Of a DNA stretch of 64,000 nt, positions 18,593 through 27,273 are shown in pieces; the first letter of the stretch is position 1; each line of letters begins with the position of its first letter. Origin of the DNA: Streptomyces genisteinicus (lineage in GTDB: Bacteria > Actinomycetota > Actinomycetes > Streptomycetales > Streptomycetaceae); NCBI RefSeq assembly GCF_014489615.1, contig NZ_CP060825.1, positions 3,263,501-3,327,500 on the forward strand, written 5' to 3'. The notes beneath the pieces are model-generated. The model was not told the origin of the DNA, searched no databases, and saw only the letters and a list, made by a program, of their open reading frames with translations. The position numbers and the translations under genes were made by a program.

Positions 18593-19591
18593 CCCGTTGC
18601 CGGCCCGGCGGCGGCGCAGCAGGGCGGCGGCGATCTCCCGGACCCCCGGGACCCGCCGCATGCCCAGCAGCTGGGCCGCACCGCCCAGCAGTCCCTCCAG
18701 CTTGCGCGCGGTGACGCAGAGGGCGTTCGGGTCGAGCGGGCCGTCGCCGGTCGACATCCCCGCCCGCACGGTGTCGGTGTAGACGGACTGCACCAGCTTG
18801 TAGGCGCGCAGCCGCGGCAGGTCCTCCCGCCACCCCTGCGAGCTCCCGGGCCGCACCCGTTCCACCGCCTCGCGCCACCGCGAGGTCACCACGGCCTCCT
18901 GCCGCGCCGGGTAGCGCATCAGGTGCAGGTGGGTCGCCAGTTCGTACAGCGGGTCGCCGAAGACGGCCAGCTCCCAGTCGATCGTCCACAGCCGGTCGTG
19001 CCCGTCGACGACGAAGTTCTCCCGGTGGAGGTCGGCGTGGAGCAGGCAGAAGGGCCGCGGGGTGAGCCCGCGCATCCGTCCGGCCAGGCGGGTCAGGCCG
19101 TCCTCGGGCACTCCCAGCGCGCCGAACAGCTCCCCGTAGTGCGGCAGGTGCGCCTGGCGCACCTGCTCCTCGGTGAAGCGCAGCAGTTCGGCGGCGAAGC
19201 CGGCGCTGTCCCCGTCGGCGACCGGGGTGTCACCGGGGCTCAGCGCCGGGACGCCGAGAGATCCGGGCCCGATCGCGGCCAGTTCGCCGAAGAGACGTTC
19301 CACCTGGCGCAGATGGCGTTCGGCGACGACCGTGCCCGGACCTCCCCAGGCCCCCAGCGTGGCCCCCTCGATGAACCGCTGGAGCCCGATGCCGTCCACC
19401 AGCATGACCTCCGGAACGCCGGCCACCCGCCCGGACAGCGCGCGGATCAGCGCCTGCTCCGAGGCGAACCAGCGCCGGTCGAACCAGTGGATGCCGTCCC
19501 GCGGCTCCCGGCACTTCCACCGGACGGCGCCCGCGCCGCCGTCGGCGCCGGGCAGCGGGAAGGCGTACGTCTCGTGGTGGTACCCCTTCAA
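18566..19591 (-). CDS. Aminoglycoside phosphotransferase (APH)-like kinase
   Basis: The 341-aa protein has the APH/choline-kinase fold: the Brenner motif CLLHADLHRENFVVDG (catalytic Asp, then Asn) and the metal-binding DWELAVFGDPLYELATHL, which corresponds to the DFG region. The substrate may be an antibiotic, a sugar or a small amine. The first in-frame start is TTG 19591 (MKGYHHETYAFPL). The frame stays open about 190 bases further upstream, and the residues LRLSAGEALIEGPL just before the TTG look like coding sequence. No ATG/GTG exists there, so the true N-terminus may be disturbed by a frameshift. The 3' end lies in a 32-bp repeat array. Confidence 0.8.
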   Translation of the reverse strand: MKGYHHETYAFPLPGADGGAGAVRWKCREPRDGIHWFDRRWFASEQALIRALSGRVAGVPEVMLVDGIGLQRFIEGATLGAWGGPGTVVAERHLRQVERLFGELAAIGPGSLGVPALSPGDTPVADGDSAGFAAELLRFTEEQVRQAHLPHYGELFGALGVPEDGLTRLAGRMRGLTPRPFCLLHADLHRENFVVDGHDRLWTIDWELAVFGDPLYELATHLHLMRYPARQEAVVTSRWREAVERVRPGSSQGWREDLPRLRAYKLVQSVYTDTVRAGMSTGDGPLDPNALCVTARKLEGLLGGAAQLLGMRRVPGVREIAAALLRRRRAGNGRAGPVPGG

Positions 19592-19774
19592 GGGGCCCTC
19601 GATCAGCGCCTCTCCGGCACTGAGCCGCAGGGACGTCTGCCTGGCGCTCGACGCCGGGCCGGCGGTCGAGGTCGCTGCACCCGTGTGAATGCGGCCGCCC
19701 CCCTTGCCCGCGGGGACACCGTCCCCGTCACCGGTACCGGCACGTGCACAGGCGTCGCACGCACCGGCCGGAGC

Positions 19775-20512
19775 TCACCGGTCCGTGTCCGCGACGAACT
19801 CCAGGAACTCCCCCATCTCCGAGGCGGCGTACGGGACTCCCGCGTCCAGAAGCCGCTGCCGCCCCCTGACATGACGGTGATACCCGCAGAACGGCATTTC
19901 GATCTGCCGGGCGGCCCGGAAGTCGCTGACGGTGTCCCCGATCATCAGATGGCGCCCGGCCGGCACGCCGCGGCTCATCGCCGCCAGCAGGGCACGGGGG
20001 TGCGGCTTCATCAGGGTGGCGTCGCCCGTCCGCCCGACGACCGGGCCGTCGAAGCAGTCGCGCACCCCCATCCGCTCGATGATGCGGACGGCGGCGTCCG
20101 CGTGGTTGTTGGTGGCGATCGCCAGCGTCCGCCCCGATGCGTGGCAGGCCCTGATGAAGTCCGCCGCGTACGGCGTGGGTTCGGCGGACTCGGCCGCCTT
20201 GCGTTCGTAGGAGTCCAGCAGGTCGTGCAGGGCCTCGACGGTCGTGCGCCAGCCGGGGTCGTGGCCCAGGCGGCGCATCCGGTCCGTGTGGGCGTGCAGA
20301 ACGGCGATCGGGTCCGCGGGATCGCGCACGCCGTCGGCCAGGCGGCCGTCGTCTCGGGCGAGACACAGCATCTGCCGGGCGACCTCGTGGGCCGGCTCCC
20401 GCGCGAAGAGGCGCGCGACGGGGCCGTCGAGGTCGAGGACGACGCACTGGGCCCGGATCACCGCCTCCCGGATCGCGAACGGCTGTGCCGGGGTGGCAGT
20501 GGCGTGTGGCAC
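19775..20512 (-). CDS. HAD-superfamily hydrolase
   Basis: The 245-aa protein carries all HAD motifs: motif I CVVLDLDGPVARL (nucleophile Asp near residue 27), motif II TLAIATNNH, motif III Lys in LMKPHPRAL and motif IV MIGDTVSDFRAA. A helical cap separates motifs I and II, as in phosphoglycolate phosphatase-like enzymes. The GTG at 20512 starts 2 nt after the stop of the GntR regulator gene, so the two are translationally linked. With the APH-like kinase downstream it may form a kinase/phosphatase pair under that regulator, but the substrate cannot be told. Confidence 0.87.
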   Translation of the reverse strand: MPHATATPAQPFAIREAVIRAQCVVLDLDGPVARLFAREPAHEVARQMLCLARDDGRLADGVRDPADPIAVLHAHTDRMRRLGHDPGWRTTVEALHDLLDSYERKAAESAEPTPYAADFIRACHASGRTLAIATNNHADAAVRIIERMGVRDCFDGPVVGRTGDATLMKPHPRALLAAMSRGVPAGRHLMIGDTVSDFRAARQIEMPFCGYHRHVRGRQRLLDAGVPYAASEMGEFLEFVADTDR

Positions 20513-20514
20513 GG

Positions 20515-21447
20515 TCAGATGTCCGCCCTCGTGGCTTGGTGGGTCCAGGTGTTCTCGAAGAACTTCTGGATCTGACGCACGATGCCCACCTGGTCGGGTG
20601 TGGAGTCGGCGGCGGCACGGAAGGGGAAGAGGGTGGCCCCGGTGCCGTATGCGTCGAGAATGGTCACGTCCTCGCCACCGGGCGCCACGGTGACGTTGCC
20701 CAGGTCCGGCGGGTAGAAGCCCTGTAGGGCGAGCCTGCGGTTCAGGATGTAGAGCTTGATCTGCGGCGAGAAGGGCACCAGCCGGACCTCGACCGAGACC
20801 TCTTGCACGAGCTTGCGGTTGCGCAGCTCGTACAGGGACTCCCGCAGGATCGTCGCGTGCGCCGTGAGGATGCCGCGCATCCGCTGGCGGACGCGCGGAT
20901 CGTCGGAGCCGTCGACGGGCCGGGGGATGGCGAGGTGCCCGGAGTCGGTGTCCGGGAGGATCAGCCGGGCGGTGATGCTGCGCGGAGGGCGGATCGCGCC
21001 GTCCAGGATGCGGTCCTTCTGGTGGGAGACCTGGGTGGCGAGCGATTCGGTGGTCATGGAGAAGACGTCCAGCGTCACCTCGGTCGCCTCGAACGCCTCC
21101 TCCAGGTACGGCTTGAGACGCACCAGGGGCACGTCCTCGGAGACGACGGCCCAGCTCTCGTCGCCGGCGTCGGCCGCCTCCGCGGTCGCGGCGGGGGCCG
21201 CGTCACCGATCTCGCGGACGAACGTCCCGCTGCCCTGCCGGACCCGGACCAGCCCTTCCTCGCGCAGCAGATCGATGGCCTGGATCACCGTGGAGCGGGA
21301 GACGTGGTACTGCGCGGCGAGGACTTCCTGGGTCGGGATGCGCTGACCCGGCACCCGGGTGCCCTCGTTGATCTCCTTGCGCAGCACATCAGCCAGCTGC
21401 ACATAGCGGAACTGGCTGCCTCGGGGACCTGATCCATGGCTGGTCAC
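20515..21447 (-). CDS. GntR-family transcriptional regulator
   Basis: The 310-aa regulator has an N-terminal winged helix-turn-helix typical of GntR proteins (YVQLADVLRKEINEGTRVPG, LAAQYHVSRSTVIQAIDLLR, VRQGSGTFV), followed by a roughly 220-residue C-terminal domain. That domain does not obviously match UTRA or FCD and contains LYELRNRKLVQEVSVEVRLV. The GTG at 21447 is preferred over a TTG at 21462 because TATGGT sits exactly 6 nt before it. It is the first gene of a regulator-HAD block and probably senses the HAD substrate. Confidence 0.87.
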   Translation of the reverse strand: MTSHGSGPRGSQFRYVQLADVLRKEINEGTRVPGQRIPTQEVLAAQYHVSRSTVIQAIDLLREEGLVRVRQGSGTFVREIGDAAPAATAEAADAGDESWAVVSEDVPLVRLKPYLEEAFEATEVTLDVFSMTTESLATQVSHQKDRILDGAIRPPRSITARLILPDTDSGHLAIPRPVDGSDDPRVRQRMRGILTAHATILRESLYELRNRKLVQEVSVEVRLVPFSPQIKLYILNRRLALQGFYPPDLGNVTVAPGGEDVTILDAYGTGATLFPFRAAADSTPDQVGIVRQIQKFFENTWTHQATRADI

Positions 21448-21453
21448 CGCACA

Positions 21454-21459
21454 ACCATA
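21454..21459 (-). promoter_or_regulatory. -10 box TATGGT, predicted leaderless start of the GntR gene
   Basis: TATGGT (minus strand) is 6 nt before GTG 21447. It supports this start over the upstream TTG. Confidence 0.55.
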
Positions 21460-21690
21460 CAACTACCGTGCGCACCAACGGAGATACCGCGCACGATCTC
21501 CCCCGGAACACGATCGACCCGACTCGAAACAACCGAACAACCAGACAAGTTTACGAGTGCGGCATGACGGGGCATCACACTTTCAGGTCAACCGGTCGAA
21601 TCCATGGGCGATCTCCCTCCTCGACCGGATCAATCAGGCAGCACAACGGTGTGCGACCTCGGCCTCTCCGCACCGAAGGAGTGACACACC

Positions 21691-21855
21691 ATGCCCCTCA
21701 TCGCCCTCGTCGCAGAGCAGTACGTGCAGTGGAGGTTCGGCTTCGTCGCCGCCCTGGGCCTGGCGCTCCTCGCGTTCGGCCTCAAGGCCGAGAACGCGAC
21801 CTGCACGGGTGTCGGCGGACTGCTCCTCGTCGCCCCGGCCGTCGGCAGCGGCTGA
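21691..21855 (+). CDS. 54-aa single-pass membrane protein, unknown function
   Basis: A short ORF begins MPLIALVAEQYVQWRFGFVA and ends APAVGSG. One strong hydrophobic helix (WRFGFVAALGLALLAFGL) is followed by KAENATCTG and a second mildly hydrophobic stretch, GGLLLVAPAVG. A good ribosome-binding site, GAAGGAG, lies 8 nt before the ATG, and codon third positions are GC-rich. It stands alone between the divergent GntR gene and the Eis gene, with about 220 bp of comparatively AT-rich DNA upstream as its own promoter region. I do not recognise a family; expression or a membrane role is inferred only. Confidence 0.65.
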   Translation: MPLIALVAEQYVQWRFGFVAALGLALLAFGLKAENATCTGVGGLLLVAPAVGSG

Positions 21856-21975
21856 CCGGCGCGCGACCGGTCCGCGCGACTCCGCGGAACACCGCGGGTC
21901 GTGACCGGCCCGCGCCGCCCCCGACGGCCTGCTGCCGGACCCACTGCCGGAAGGCGTCGGAGGCGCCGGAAGGCG

Positions 21976-23220
21976 TCAGAAGGTGTCCGGGCACCAGGGG
22001 CGGAGGGCCGTGCGGAAGGCGGTGTCGGCCTCCGCGACCGCGCCCGCGCGGTGTTCGGTCACCAGGCCGAGGGCGGCGAGCCGCACGGCCGAGGCGCCGC
22101 CGAGGTAGAGCGCGCCCAGCTCACGGACGTCCAGCGTCAGATCGGGACCGGCGGCGGTCGGCGTGCAGGCCGCCCCACCGCGCGCGGTCCTCAGGCGGAA
22201 GCGGCCGCCCGCGAGGCCGGCCGCGTCGGTGACCTCCAGGACCAGGTCCGCCGGAGCCTCGTAGGTACGGGCCTCCAGCGCGCGCACGGTGTCCAGGACG
22301 CGCAGCCACAGGAAGTCCGCGTTGGTGACGGTCCTGGCCGCACGGGGATCGGGCAGCAGGTCCGGCAGCAGGTCGTCGGGGGCGCGGTAGCCGGTGCGGA
22401 GGGTGGTGATCCAGTCGACCGAGCAGACGAAGTGCCACAGGGCCCGTTCCGCCCGGGGCGTCACCGCGATCAGGTCGCGCACGGTGGCCGTGTTCAGCGG
22501 CTGCTTGGCGTCGCCCCACCGGTCGTCCGCGGTGTACGTGACGAGTCCCTCCACCTCTCCGTCCGCCGCTCGGTACACGGCGTGGAAGGGCTCGGTCCAG
22601 GAGTGCGGGGGCGTCGTGATCGATCCGGTGGCCCCGCCCCACCAGCGCTCGCTCCGGCAGACGACCCCGTGCCGCAGACCGGCCAGCCGCTCGTGCAGCG
22701 CGGGGCCGACGGCGCGGACACCGGCGCCGTCCACGAGATCGATCCGGCCGCCGTCGTCCGACACCGGGCGCCGTGCGTCGAGACCGGCGCGGGGCACGTC
22801 GACGGACCACTCGGTGATCCCCGCCGCGGGCCCGAAGCCGAACCGCCCGTAGATCGGGTACTCGGCGGCGATCAGCGTCGCGACGGCGTCGCCGCGCTCC
22901 TTCGCCCCGGCGAGGCCCGCGGTCATCATCCCGCTCAGCAGACCGCGCCGCCGGTGCGTCGGGGAGACCGTGACGTGGGTGACCGCGGTGGACGGCAGCC
23001 GTACGCCGCCGGGCACGCTCACCGTCTGCGCGAAGGTGCGGTACGTCGCCACGCACCGGTCCCCGTCGAACGCGCCCAGGACCCGGTCCATGTCGAAGTG
23101 GTCCCGCCGGGCGGCCACCTCCTCGTCGGTGACCAGCGGCGGCCGGAGGAAGCCGACGGCCAGCGCGCGCAGCCAGTCGGGGAGTTCGGATTCGGTGACC
23201 GGACGGATCTCGACGCTCAT
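21976..23220 (-). CDS. Eis-type GNAT N-acetyltransferase
   Basis: This 414-aa protein matches mycobacterial Eis in size and tripartite layout: an N-terminal GNAT domain with the acetyl-CoA loop [15 protein letters not shown], a second GNAT-like domain, and a C-terminal sterol-carrier-like domain. Eis enzymes multi-acetylate aminoglycosides and other amines and use the C-terminal carboxylate of a terminal Phe as base. This protein indeed ends PWCPDTF. The ATG at 23220 has a TAGCGT -10 box 6 nt upstream, so the mRNA should be leaderless. It is probably monocistronic; its natural substrate in Streptomyces is unknown. Confidence 0.88.
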   Translation of the reverse strand: MSVEIRPVTESELPDWLRALAVGFLRPPLVTDEEVAARRDHFDMDRVLGAFDGDRCVATYRTFAQTVSVPGGVRLPSTAVTHVTVSPTHRRRGLLSGMMTAGLAGAKERGDAVATLIAAEYPIYGRFGFGPAAGITEWSVDVPRAGLDARRPVSDDGGRIDLVDGAGVRAVGPALHERLAGLRHGVVCRSERWWGGATGSITTPPHSWTEPFHAVYRAADGEVEGLVTYTADDRWGDAKQPLNTATVRDLIAVTPRAERALWHFVCSVDWITTLRTGYRAPDDLLPDLLPDPRAARTVTNADFLWLRVLDTVRALEARTYEAPADLVLEVTDAAGLAGGRFRLRTARGGAACTPTAAGPDLTLDVRELGALYLGGASAVRLAALGLVTEHRAGAVAEADTAFRTALRPWCPDTF

Positions 23221-23226
23221 GCCGTC

Positions 23227-23232
23227 ACGCTA
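23227..23232 (-). promoter_or_regulatory. -10 box TAGCGT, predicted leaderless eis-like transcript
   Basis: TAGCGT on the minus strand is separated from ATG 23220 by 6 nt. Confidence 0.55.
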
Positions 23233-23425
23233 GGCACACGACCGCGCGGACCGCACCCGCATTTCACCGTGCCCGGGGAACCGGACCGTGCGCCGTCCCG
23301 CCGGACAGCCGGACAGCCGGACAGCGCCGCAACCGCCCCGGCCCGGCCCGGAGGCCGCCCGTCCCGCCGGCCCGCGGCTCGGTCGCGGACCCCGGCCCGC
23401 CGGACCCCGGCCCGCCGCCCCGGCC

Positions 23426-24397
23426 TCAGAACGCCGCGCGGACGGCCCCGACCTCGTCGCCGCCGCCGAGCAGCGGCATGTGCGCGACGCGGTCCAGGAC
23501 GGGCGCGTCGACGCCCATCAGGCGGAGCGCCCTCGCCAGGACCGGGCCGAGCGCGCGGCCGGCCCCGTCGTCGATCTTGAAGGCCAGCGCCCTGCCGTCC
23601 TCCAGCGCCACGGCCTGCACCGCCTCCGCGCCCATCTTGGAGAGCGTCCCCGGCACCTCCCGCATCAGCCAGGTGTCCGGGCGCCGCGTCCCGGCGACGT
23701 ACTCGGGGTGCGCCCGCATCGCGTCGGCCACCCGGCGCTCGGCGGTGCCCGGGGCCGCGAGGACGAAGTGCCGGAACGCCCGCGCCAGCCCGGTGAGCGA
23801 GATCGCCATCAGCGGAGCGCCGCAGCCGTCCGTGCCGACGGCCGCGACGGGCTCGCCCGCGGCCTCCTCGACGACGGAGTGCACCAGGCGCTGGAGGGGG
23901 TGCTCCGGGTCGAGGTACGCCGCCCGGTCCCAGCCGTTCAGCTCGCAGGCGGCCAGCATGGCCGTGTGCTTGCCGGAGCAGTTCATGGTGACGCGGTCCC
24001 GGACGTGCCCGGTGGCCAGGTACGCCTCGGCGGCGACCGGGTCGAGCGGCAGGTCAGGCGGGGTGCGGAGATCGTCGGCGGAGATGCCGTACTCGGCGAG
24101 CATCTTGCGCACCAGGTCGAGGTGGAAGTCCTCGCCCGAGTGGCTGGCGGCGGCCAGGGCGAGCCGTTCGCCCGAGAGGTCGAGACCGGCCCGGAGAACG
24201 GCGGCGGCCTGCATGGGCTTGTTCGAGGAACGGGGGAAGACCGGGGCCGACGGGTCGCCGAGCGCCAGCTCGACGCCGCCGTCCGCCGCCAGCAGTACCA
24301 GCGATCCCCGGTGGTGGCCCTCGACGAAGCCGGAGCGGACGACCTCGGCGAGGACCGGGGGTATGACGGCGGAGCCGGGGGCGACGGAGGAGGTCAT
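23426..24397 (-). CDS. L-asparaginase II family protein
   Basis: This 323-aa cytoplasmic enzyme belongs to the Rhizobium-type (asparaginase II) family that hydrolyses L-asparagine to aspartate and ammonia, unrelated to E. coli AnsA/AnsB. Family blocks seen are [40 protein letters not shown] (the Ser/Lys/Cys catalytic block), [14 protein letters not shown] and [11 protein letters not shown]. It starts at ATG 24397. The 205-bp spacer on its 3' side (23221-23425) contains short GCCGGACA direct repeats and no gene. It is adjacent to, but separate from, the rsiG gene. Confidence 0.88.
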   Translation of the reverse strand: MTSSVAPGSAVIPPVLAEVVRSGFVEGHHRGSLVLLAADGGVELALGDPSAPVFPRSSNKPMQAAAVLRAGLDLSGERLALAAASHSGEDFHLDLVRKMLAEYGISADDLRTPPDLPLDPVAAEAYLATGHVRDRVTMNCSGKHTAMLAACELNGWDRAAYLDPEHPLQRLVHSVVEEAAGEPVAAVGTDGCGAPLMAISLTGLARAFRHFVLAAPGTAERRVADAMRAHPEYVAGTRRPDTWLMREVPGTLSKMGAEAVQAVALEDGRALAFKIDDGAGRALGPVLARALRLMGVDAPVLDRVAHMPLLGGGDEVGAVRAAF

Positions 24398-24465
24398 GGG
24401 GCGGCCTTCCGGGTCGTGCGACCCACACCCCGGTGGGCTCCGGAGGATCGCCCCGGCCGCCCCCG

Positions 24466-25059
24466 TCAGATGAGCAGGTCGTCTACTTGTGCTTCGCCTT
24501 CACGGTACCTGCGGGCGATCTCGGCACTGCAATCGTCGGCGGTCCGCTGGAGCCGCTGCCGGCGTCGGGAGACGCGCTGCTCGTAGGCGAGCAGCCGTCC
24601 CATCGCGTCGTGCAGCTCGTCGTCCGTCCGGGCGCCGAGATCCGAGAGGCCGACCTCGTCGAGCATGTCGGAGGCCAGCCGCCGGTACTCCTCCCCGTGC
24701 GGCGTGGAGAGGGTGACGTGCCGTACGGACGATCCCCGGCGGGACGGCGCGTCGGCGAGGATCTCCGAGAGCCGGTCGACGACGGGCGCCTCCGGGTCGG
24801 CCCTGCGGGCCACCTCGGCGCGGAGGATGTCCAGCCGGCCCTGGACGAGGCGGCGCACGTAGCTGAGGTCCGCCTCGTCGCGCTGCGAGTCCCTGCGCAG
24901 CGCCCGCAGCTCCGGCAGCCGCAGTGCCCGCAGGTCGGGGTCCGGCAGGTCGGGGGGCAGGTCGCCGTCCCGGGGCCGGGGCGGGCGGGCGGCCGCCGGG
25001 AGGTCCGCCGGGCAGCTCTGTGCGGGACCGAGCCGAGGCCCGGCGCCAGATGTGGTCAT
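24466..25059 (-). CDS. rsiG: RsiG, c-di-GMP-armed anti-sigma factor for sigma-WhiG
   Basis: The 197-aa coiled-coil protein contains two copies of the motif E(X)3S(X)2R(X)3Q(X)3[17 protein letters not shown] in the first helix region and [16 protein letters not shown] near the C-terminus. This double motif is the known fingerprint of Streptomyces RsiG, which binds two c-di-GMP molecules between its helices and then sequesters sigma-WhiG, delaying sporulation. The linker between helices includes [20 protein letters not shown]. The N-terminal 40 residues are Pro/Arg-rich. The start is ATG 25059 (MTTSGAGPR). It is transcribed divergently from dtd. Family knowledge comes from published S. venezuelae work; identity here rests on the motif. 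Confidence 0.92.
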   Translation of the reverse strand: MTTSGAGPRLGPAQSCPADLPAAARPPRPRDGDLPPDLPDPDLRALRLPELRALRRDSQRDEADLSYVRRLVQGRLDILRAEVARRADPEAPVVDRLSEILADAPSRRGSSVRHVTLSTPHGEEYRRLASDMLDEVGLSDLGARTDDELHDAMGRLLAYEQRVSRRRQRLQRTADDCSAEIARRYREGEAQVDDLLI

Positions 25060-25205
25060 GTGCGTCGTCCGTCCCCTCGCGACCGGTGCATGGGCCACCC
25101 GGGGCCCGATGGACCGCGGGACTGCACCGCCTGGGGTGCATGGTGCCACCCCCGTAGTCCCGTCGCAGTCGGTCTGCACCTGTTCGGCCCCGAATGGCGG
25201 CCAGG

Positions 25206-25211
25206 TAGTTT
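25206..25211 (+). promoter_or_regulatory. -10 box TAGTTT, predicted leaderless dtd transcript
   Basis: TAGTTT ends 7 nt before ATG 25219 and no ribosome-binding site is present. Confidence 0.55.
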
Positions 25212-25218
25212 TCTCCGC

Positions 25219-25656
25219 ATGCGTGCAGTGGTGCAGAGGGTGGACGGTGCGAGCGTCTCCGTGCCGGGAGAGTCGGGCCCCGAGACGGTGGGCGAGATCA
25301 GGGGCGAGGGCCTGTGTGTGCTGGTGGGGGTCACCCACGACGACACGCCGGAGAAGGCCGCCCAACTGGCCCGCAAACTATGGTCCGTTCGTATGCTCGC
25401 GGACGAGAAGTCCTGCTCGGACGTGGACGCGCCCCTGCTGGTGATCTCGCAGTTCACCCTCTACGGGGACGCCCGCAAGGGCCGCCGCCCCACCTGGAAC
25501 GCCGCCGCCCCCGGCCCCGTCGCCGAACCGCTCGTCGACGAGGTCGTCGCACAGCTGAGGGCGCTGGGGGCGACCGTGGCAACGGGGCGCTTCGGCGCGC
25601 AGATGCGGGTGTCCCTCACCAACGACGGCCCGTTCACGGTCCTCGTCGAGGTCTGA
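25219..25656 (+). CDS. dtd: D-aminoacyl-tRNA deacylase
   Basis: The 145-aa enzyme removes D-amino acids (and glycine) mischarged on tRNAs. The family motifs are visible: the start [15 protein letters not shown], the active-site [15 protein letters not shown] and the chirality-checking region [13 protein letters not shown]. Length and order match bacterial DTD throughout. The ATG at 25219 has a leaderless -10 box. It is transcribed divergently from rsiG and converges with the ygfZ-like gene across a perfect hairpin. Confidence 0.94.
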   Translation: MRAVVQRVDGASVSVPGESGPETVGEIRGEGLCVLVGVTHDDTPEKAAQLARKLWSVRMLADEKSCSDVDAPLLVISQFTLYGDARKGRRPTWNAAAPGPVAEPLVDEVVAQLRALGATVATGRFGAQMRVSLTNDGPFTVLVEV

Positions 25657-25679
25657 CGGCGGCGGCCTCCCCGGACGGG

Positions 25680-25705
25680 GCGGGCGGGCGTCGCCGCCCG
25701 CCCGC
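25680..25705. terminator. Bidirectional hairpin between dtd and the ygfZ gene
   Basis: The perfect 10-bp stem GCGGGCGGGC / GCCCGCCCGC with a 6-nt loop lies between the convergent genes. Confidence 0.65.
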
Positions 25706-25715
25706 AGCGGGACGC

Positions 25716-26681
25716 CTACGGTTCGACGACGGTCTCCTGCGCGGCCGCCGTGCCTCCCGCGACCAGGGCGGCGTCGACCGGCACGTTCCGCTTCACCAGG
25801 GCGAGCGCGATCGGCCCGAGCTCGTGGTGGCGGCCGGAGGTGGTGACGAAGCCCAGCTGGCGGCCCTCCTCGCCGTCGGCGGCGAGCCGCACCGGCGTGC
25901 CGGGCGCGGGCAGGTGCACCTCGCTGCCGTCCAGGTGCAGGAAGACGAGACGGCGCGGCGGCTTCCCCAGGTTGTGGACACGGGCGACGGTCTCCTGGCC
26001 GCGGTAGCAGCCCTTCTGGAGATGCACGGCGCTGCCGATCAGGCCCAGCTCGTGGGGGATGGTGCGGTGGTCGGTCTCGAAACCGAGCCGCGGCCGGTGC
26101 CCCTCGATGCGCAGCGCCTCGTACGCCAGGATGCCCGCGGCGGGGGCGTTCCCGGCGGCGAAGTCGGCCAGGTCCTCGCGCGGCAGGAAGAGGTCGCGGC
26201 CGTACGCGGTCTCCCGGACGACCACGCCGTCGGGGACCGCCGCGATGGAGCCGGCGGGCAGGTGGACGACCGCGACGTCGTCGGTGCGGTCGGCGACCTC
26301 GACCCGGTAGAAGAACTTCATCGACTCCAGGTAGGCGATCAGCGCCTCCTGGGTGCCGGGCTCGACGTGCGCCCAGACCGTCGTGCCGTCGTCGACGAGG
26401 TAGAGGGCGTGCTCGATGTGCCCGTTCGCGGAGAGGATCAGCGCCTCGGTCGCCCGGCCCGCGGGCAGCTCGCTCACATGCTGGGTGAGCAGCAGGTGCA
26501 GCCAGCTCAGCCGGTCGTCCCCGGTGACCGTGACGACACCGCGGTGCGAGAGGTCGACCAGCCCCTTGCCGTCGGCGAGTGCGCGCTGCTCACGGAACAG
26601 GTCGCCGTAGTGGGCGGCGACCCCTTCGTCGCGTCCCTCGGCCGGGACCGCGCCGGGCAGGGACAGGAGAGGGCTCTTCAT
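25716..26681 (-). CDS. ygfZ: YgfZ/GcvT-domain folate-binding Fe-S repair protein
   Basis: This 321-aa protein is a YgfZ (IBA57) homologue, a tetrahydrofolate-binding factor that supports synthesis or repair of certain iron-sulfur enzymes. The diagnostic motif KGCYRGQE is present near residue 222, preceded by the GcvT-like N-terminal domain (LSWLHLLLTQHVSELPAG) and followed by the C-terminal barrel (PPRRLVFLHLDG). The ATG at 26681 has a TAGGCT -10 box 6 nt upstream. Its 5' end lies only 9 bp from the end of nur, on the same strand, so nur transcripts may read through. Confidence 0.9.
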   Translation of the reverse strand: MKSPLLSLPGAVPAEGRDEGVAAHYGDLFREQRALADGKGLVDLSHRGVVTVTGDDRLSWLHLLLTQHVSELPAGRATEALILSANGHIEHALYLVDDGTTVWAHVEPGTQEALIAYLESMKFFYRVEVADRTDDVAVVHLPAGSIAAVPDGVVVRETAYGRDLFLPREDLADFAAGNAPAAGILAYEALRIEGHRPRLGFETDHRTIPHELGLIGSAVHLQKGCYRGQETVARVHNLGKPPRRLVFLHLDGSEVHLPAPGTPVRLAADGEEGRQLGFVTTSGRHHELGPIALALVKRNVPVDAALVAGGTAAAQETVVEP

Positions 26682-26687
26682 GCGACA

Positions 26688-26693
26688 AGCCTA
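26688..26693 (-). promoter_or_regulatory. -10 box TAGGCT, predicted leaderless ygfZ transcript
   Basis: TAGGCT on the minus strand ends 6 nt before ATG 26681 and overlaps the last codons of nur. Confidence 0.5.
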
Positions 26694-27128
26694 CGACCCG
26701 GTAGCCGTCTTCCCCTCGGCGCAGTCCCCGCACCTGCCGAAGATCGCGAAGTGCTTCATGTCGGTGTCGAACCCGAACTGCCGCCGCAGCTTCTCGGTGA
26801 ACTCCGCCGCCACCGTCACATCGGCCTCGATGACCTCCGTGCAGTCCCGGCACACCAGGTGCAGATGGTGGTGGCGGTCCGCCAGGTGGTAGGTGGGGGC
26901 GCCGTGCCCGAGATGGGCGTGCGAGACGAGCCCCAGTTCCTCCAGCAGTTCCAGCGTCCGGTAGACCGTGGAGATGTTGACCCCCGCCGCGGTCCTGCGC
27001 ACCTCGCCGAGGATGTCGTCCGGGGTGGCGTGCTCCAGCGTGTCCACCGCTTCGAGGACGAGCTGGCGCTGCGGGGTCAGGCGGTAGCCGCGCTGCCGCA
27101 GGTCGCTCTTCCAGTCGGTACTCACCAC
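26691..27128 (-). CDS. nur: Nur, nickel-responsive Fur-family repressor
   Basis: Fur-family dimeric repressor of 145 aa, closely resembling the S. coelicolor nickel uptake regulator Nur as I remember it (STDWKSDLRQRGYRLTPQRQ...). In S. coelicolor, nickel-bound Nur represses the nickel importer and the iron superoxide dismutase gene sodF. The winged helix includes ATPDDILGEV and NISTVYRTLELLEELGLV. The metal-binding histidines cluster in HAHLGHGAPTYHLADRHHHL, and Cys pairs occur as CRDC and CGDC. The GTG at 27128 fits a leaderless promoter exactly; a second GTG follows directly. The C-terminal tail GKTATGS is variable. Confidence 0.92.
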   Translation of the reverse strand: MVSTDWKSDLRQRGYRLTPQRQLVLEAVDTLEHATPDDILGEVRRTAAGVNISTVYRTLELLEELGLVSHAHLGHGAPTYHLADRHHHLHLVCRDCTEVIEADVTVAAEFTEKLRRQFGFDTDMKHFAIFGRCGDCAEGKTATGS

Positions 27129-27134
27129 GCCCCC

Positions 27135-27140
27135 AGTGTA
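27135..27140 (-). promoter_or_regulatory. -10 box TACACT, predicted leaderless nur transcript
   Basis: TACACT on the minus strand is 6 nt before GTG 27128. Confidence 0.6.
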
Positions 27141-27212
27141 GGCAGGGGCACCCCGGTGCCCAAGGGGCTCCCGCACACGGGCACCGGCGGCCGCAGCGGC
27201 CGCCGGAGACCC

Positions 27213-27243
27213 GAGGACCCGCCGGCACGGCCGGCGGGTCCTC
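27213..27243 (-). terminator. Hairpin terminator of the nitrobindin gene
   Basis: The perfect 14-bp stem GAGGACCCGCCGGC / GCCGGCGGGTCCTC with a 3-nt loop lies 30 bases after the stop codon and insulates nur. Confidence 0.75.
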
Positions 27244-27273
27244 ACGGGCGGGCGGGGCCGGCGGCCCGGCGGG

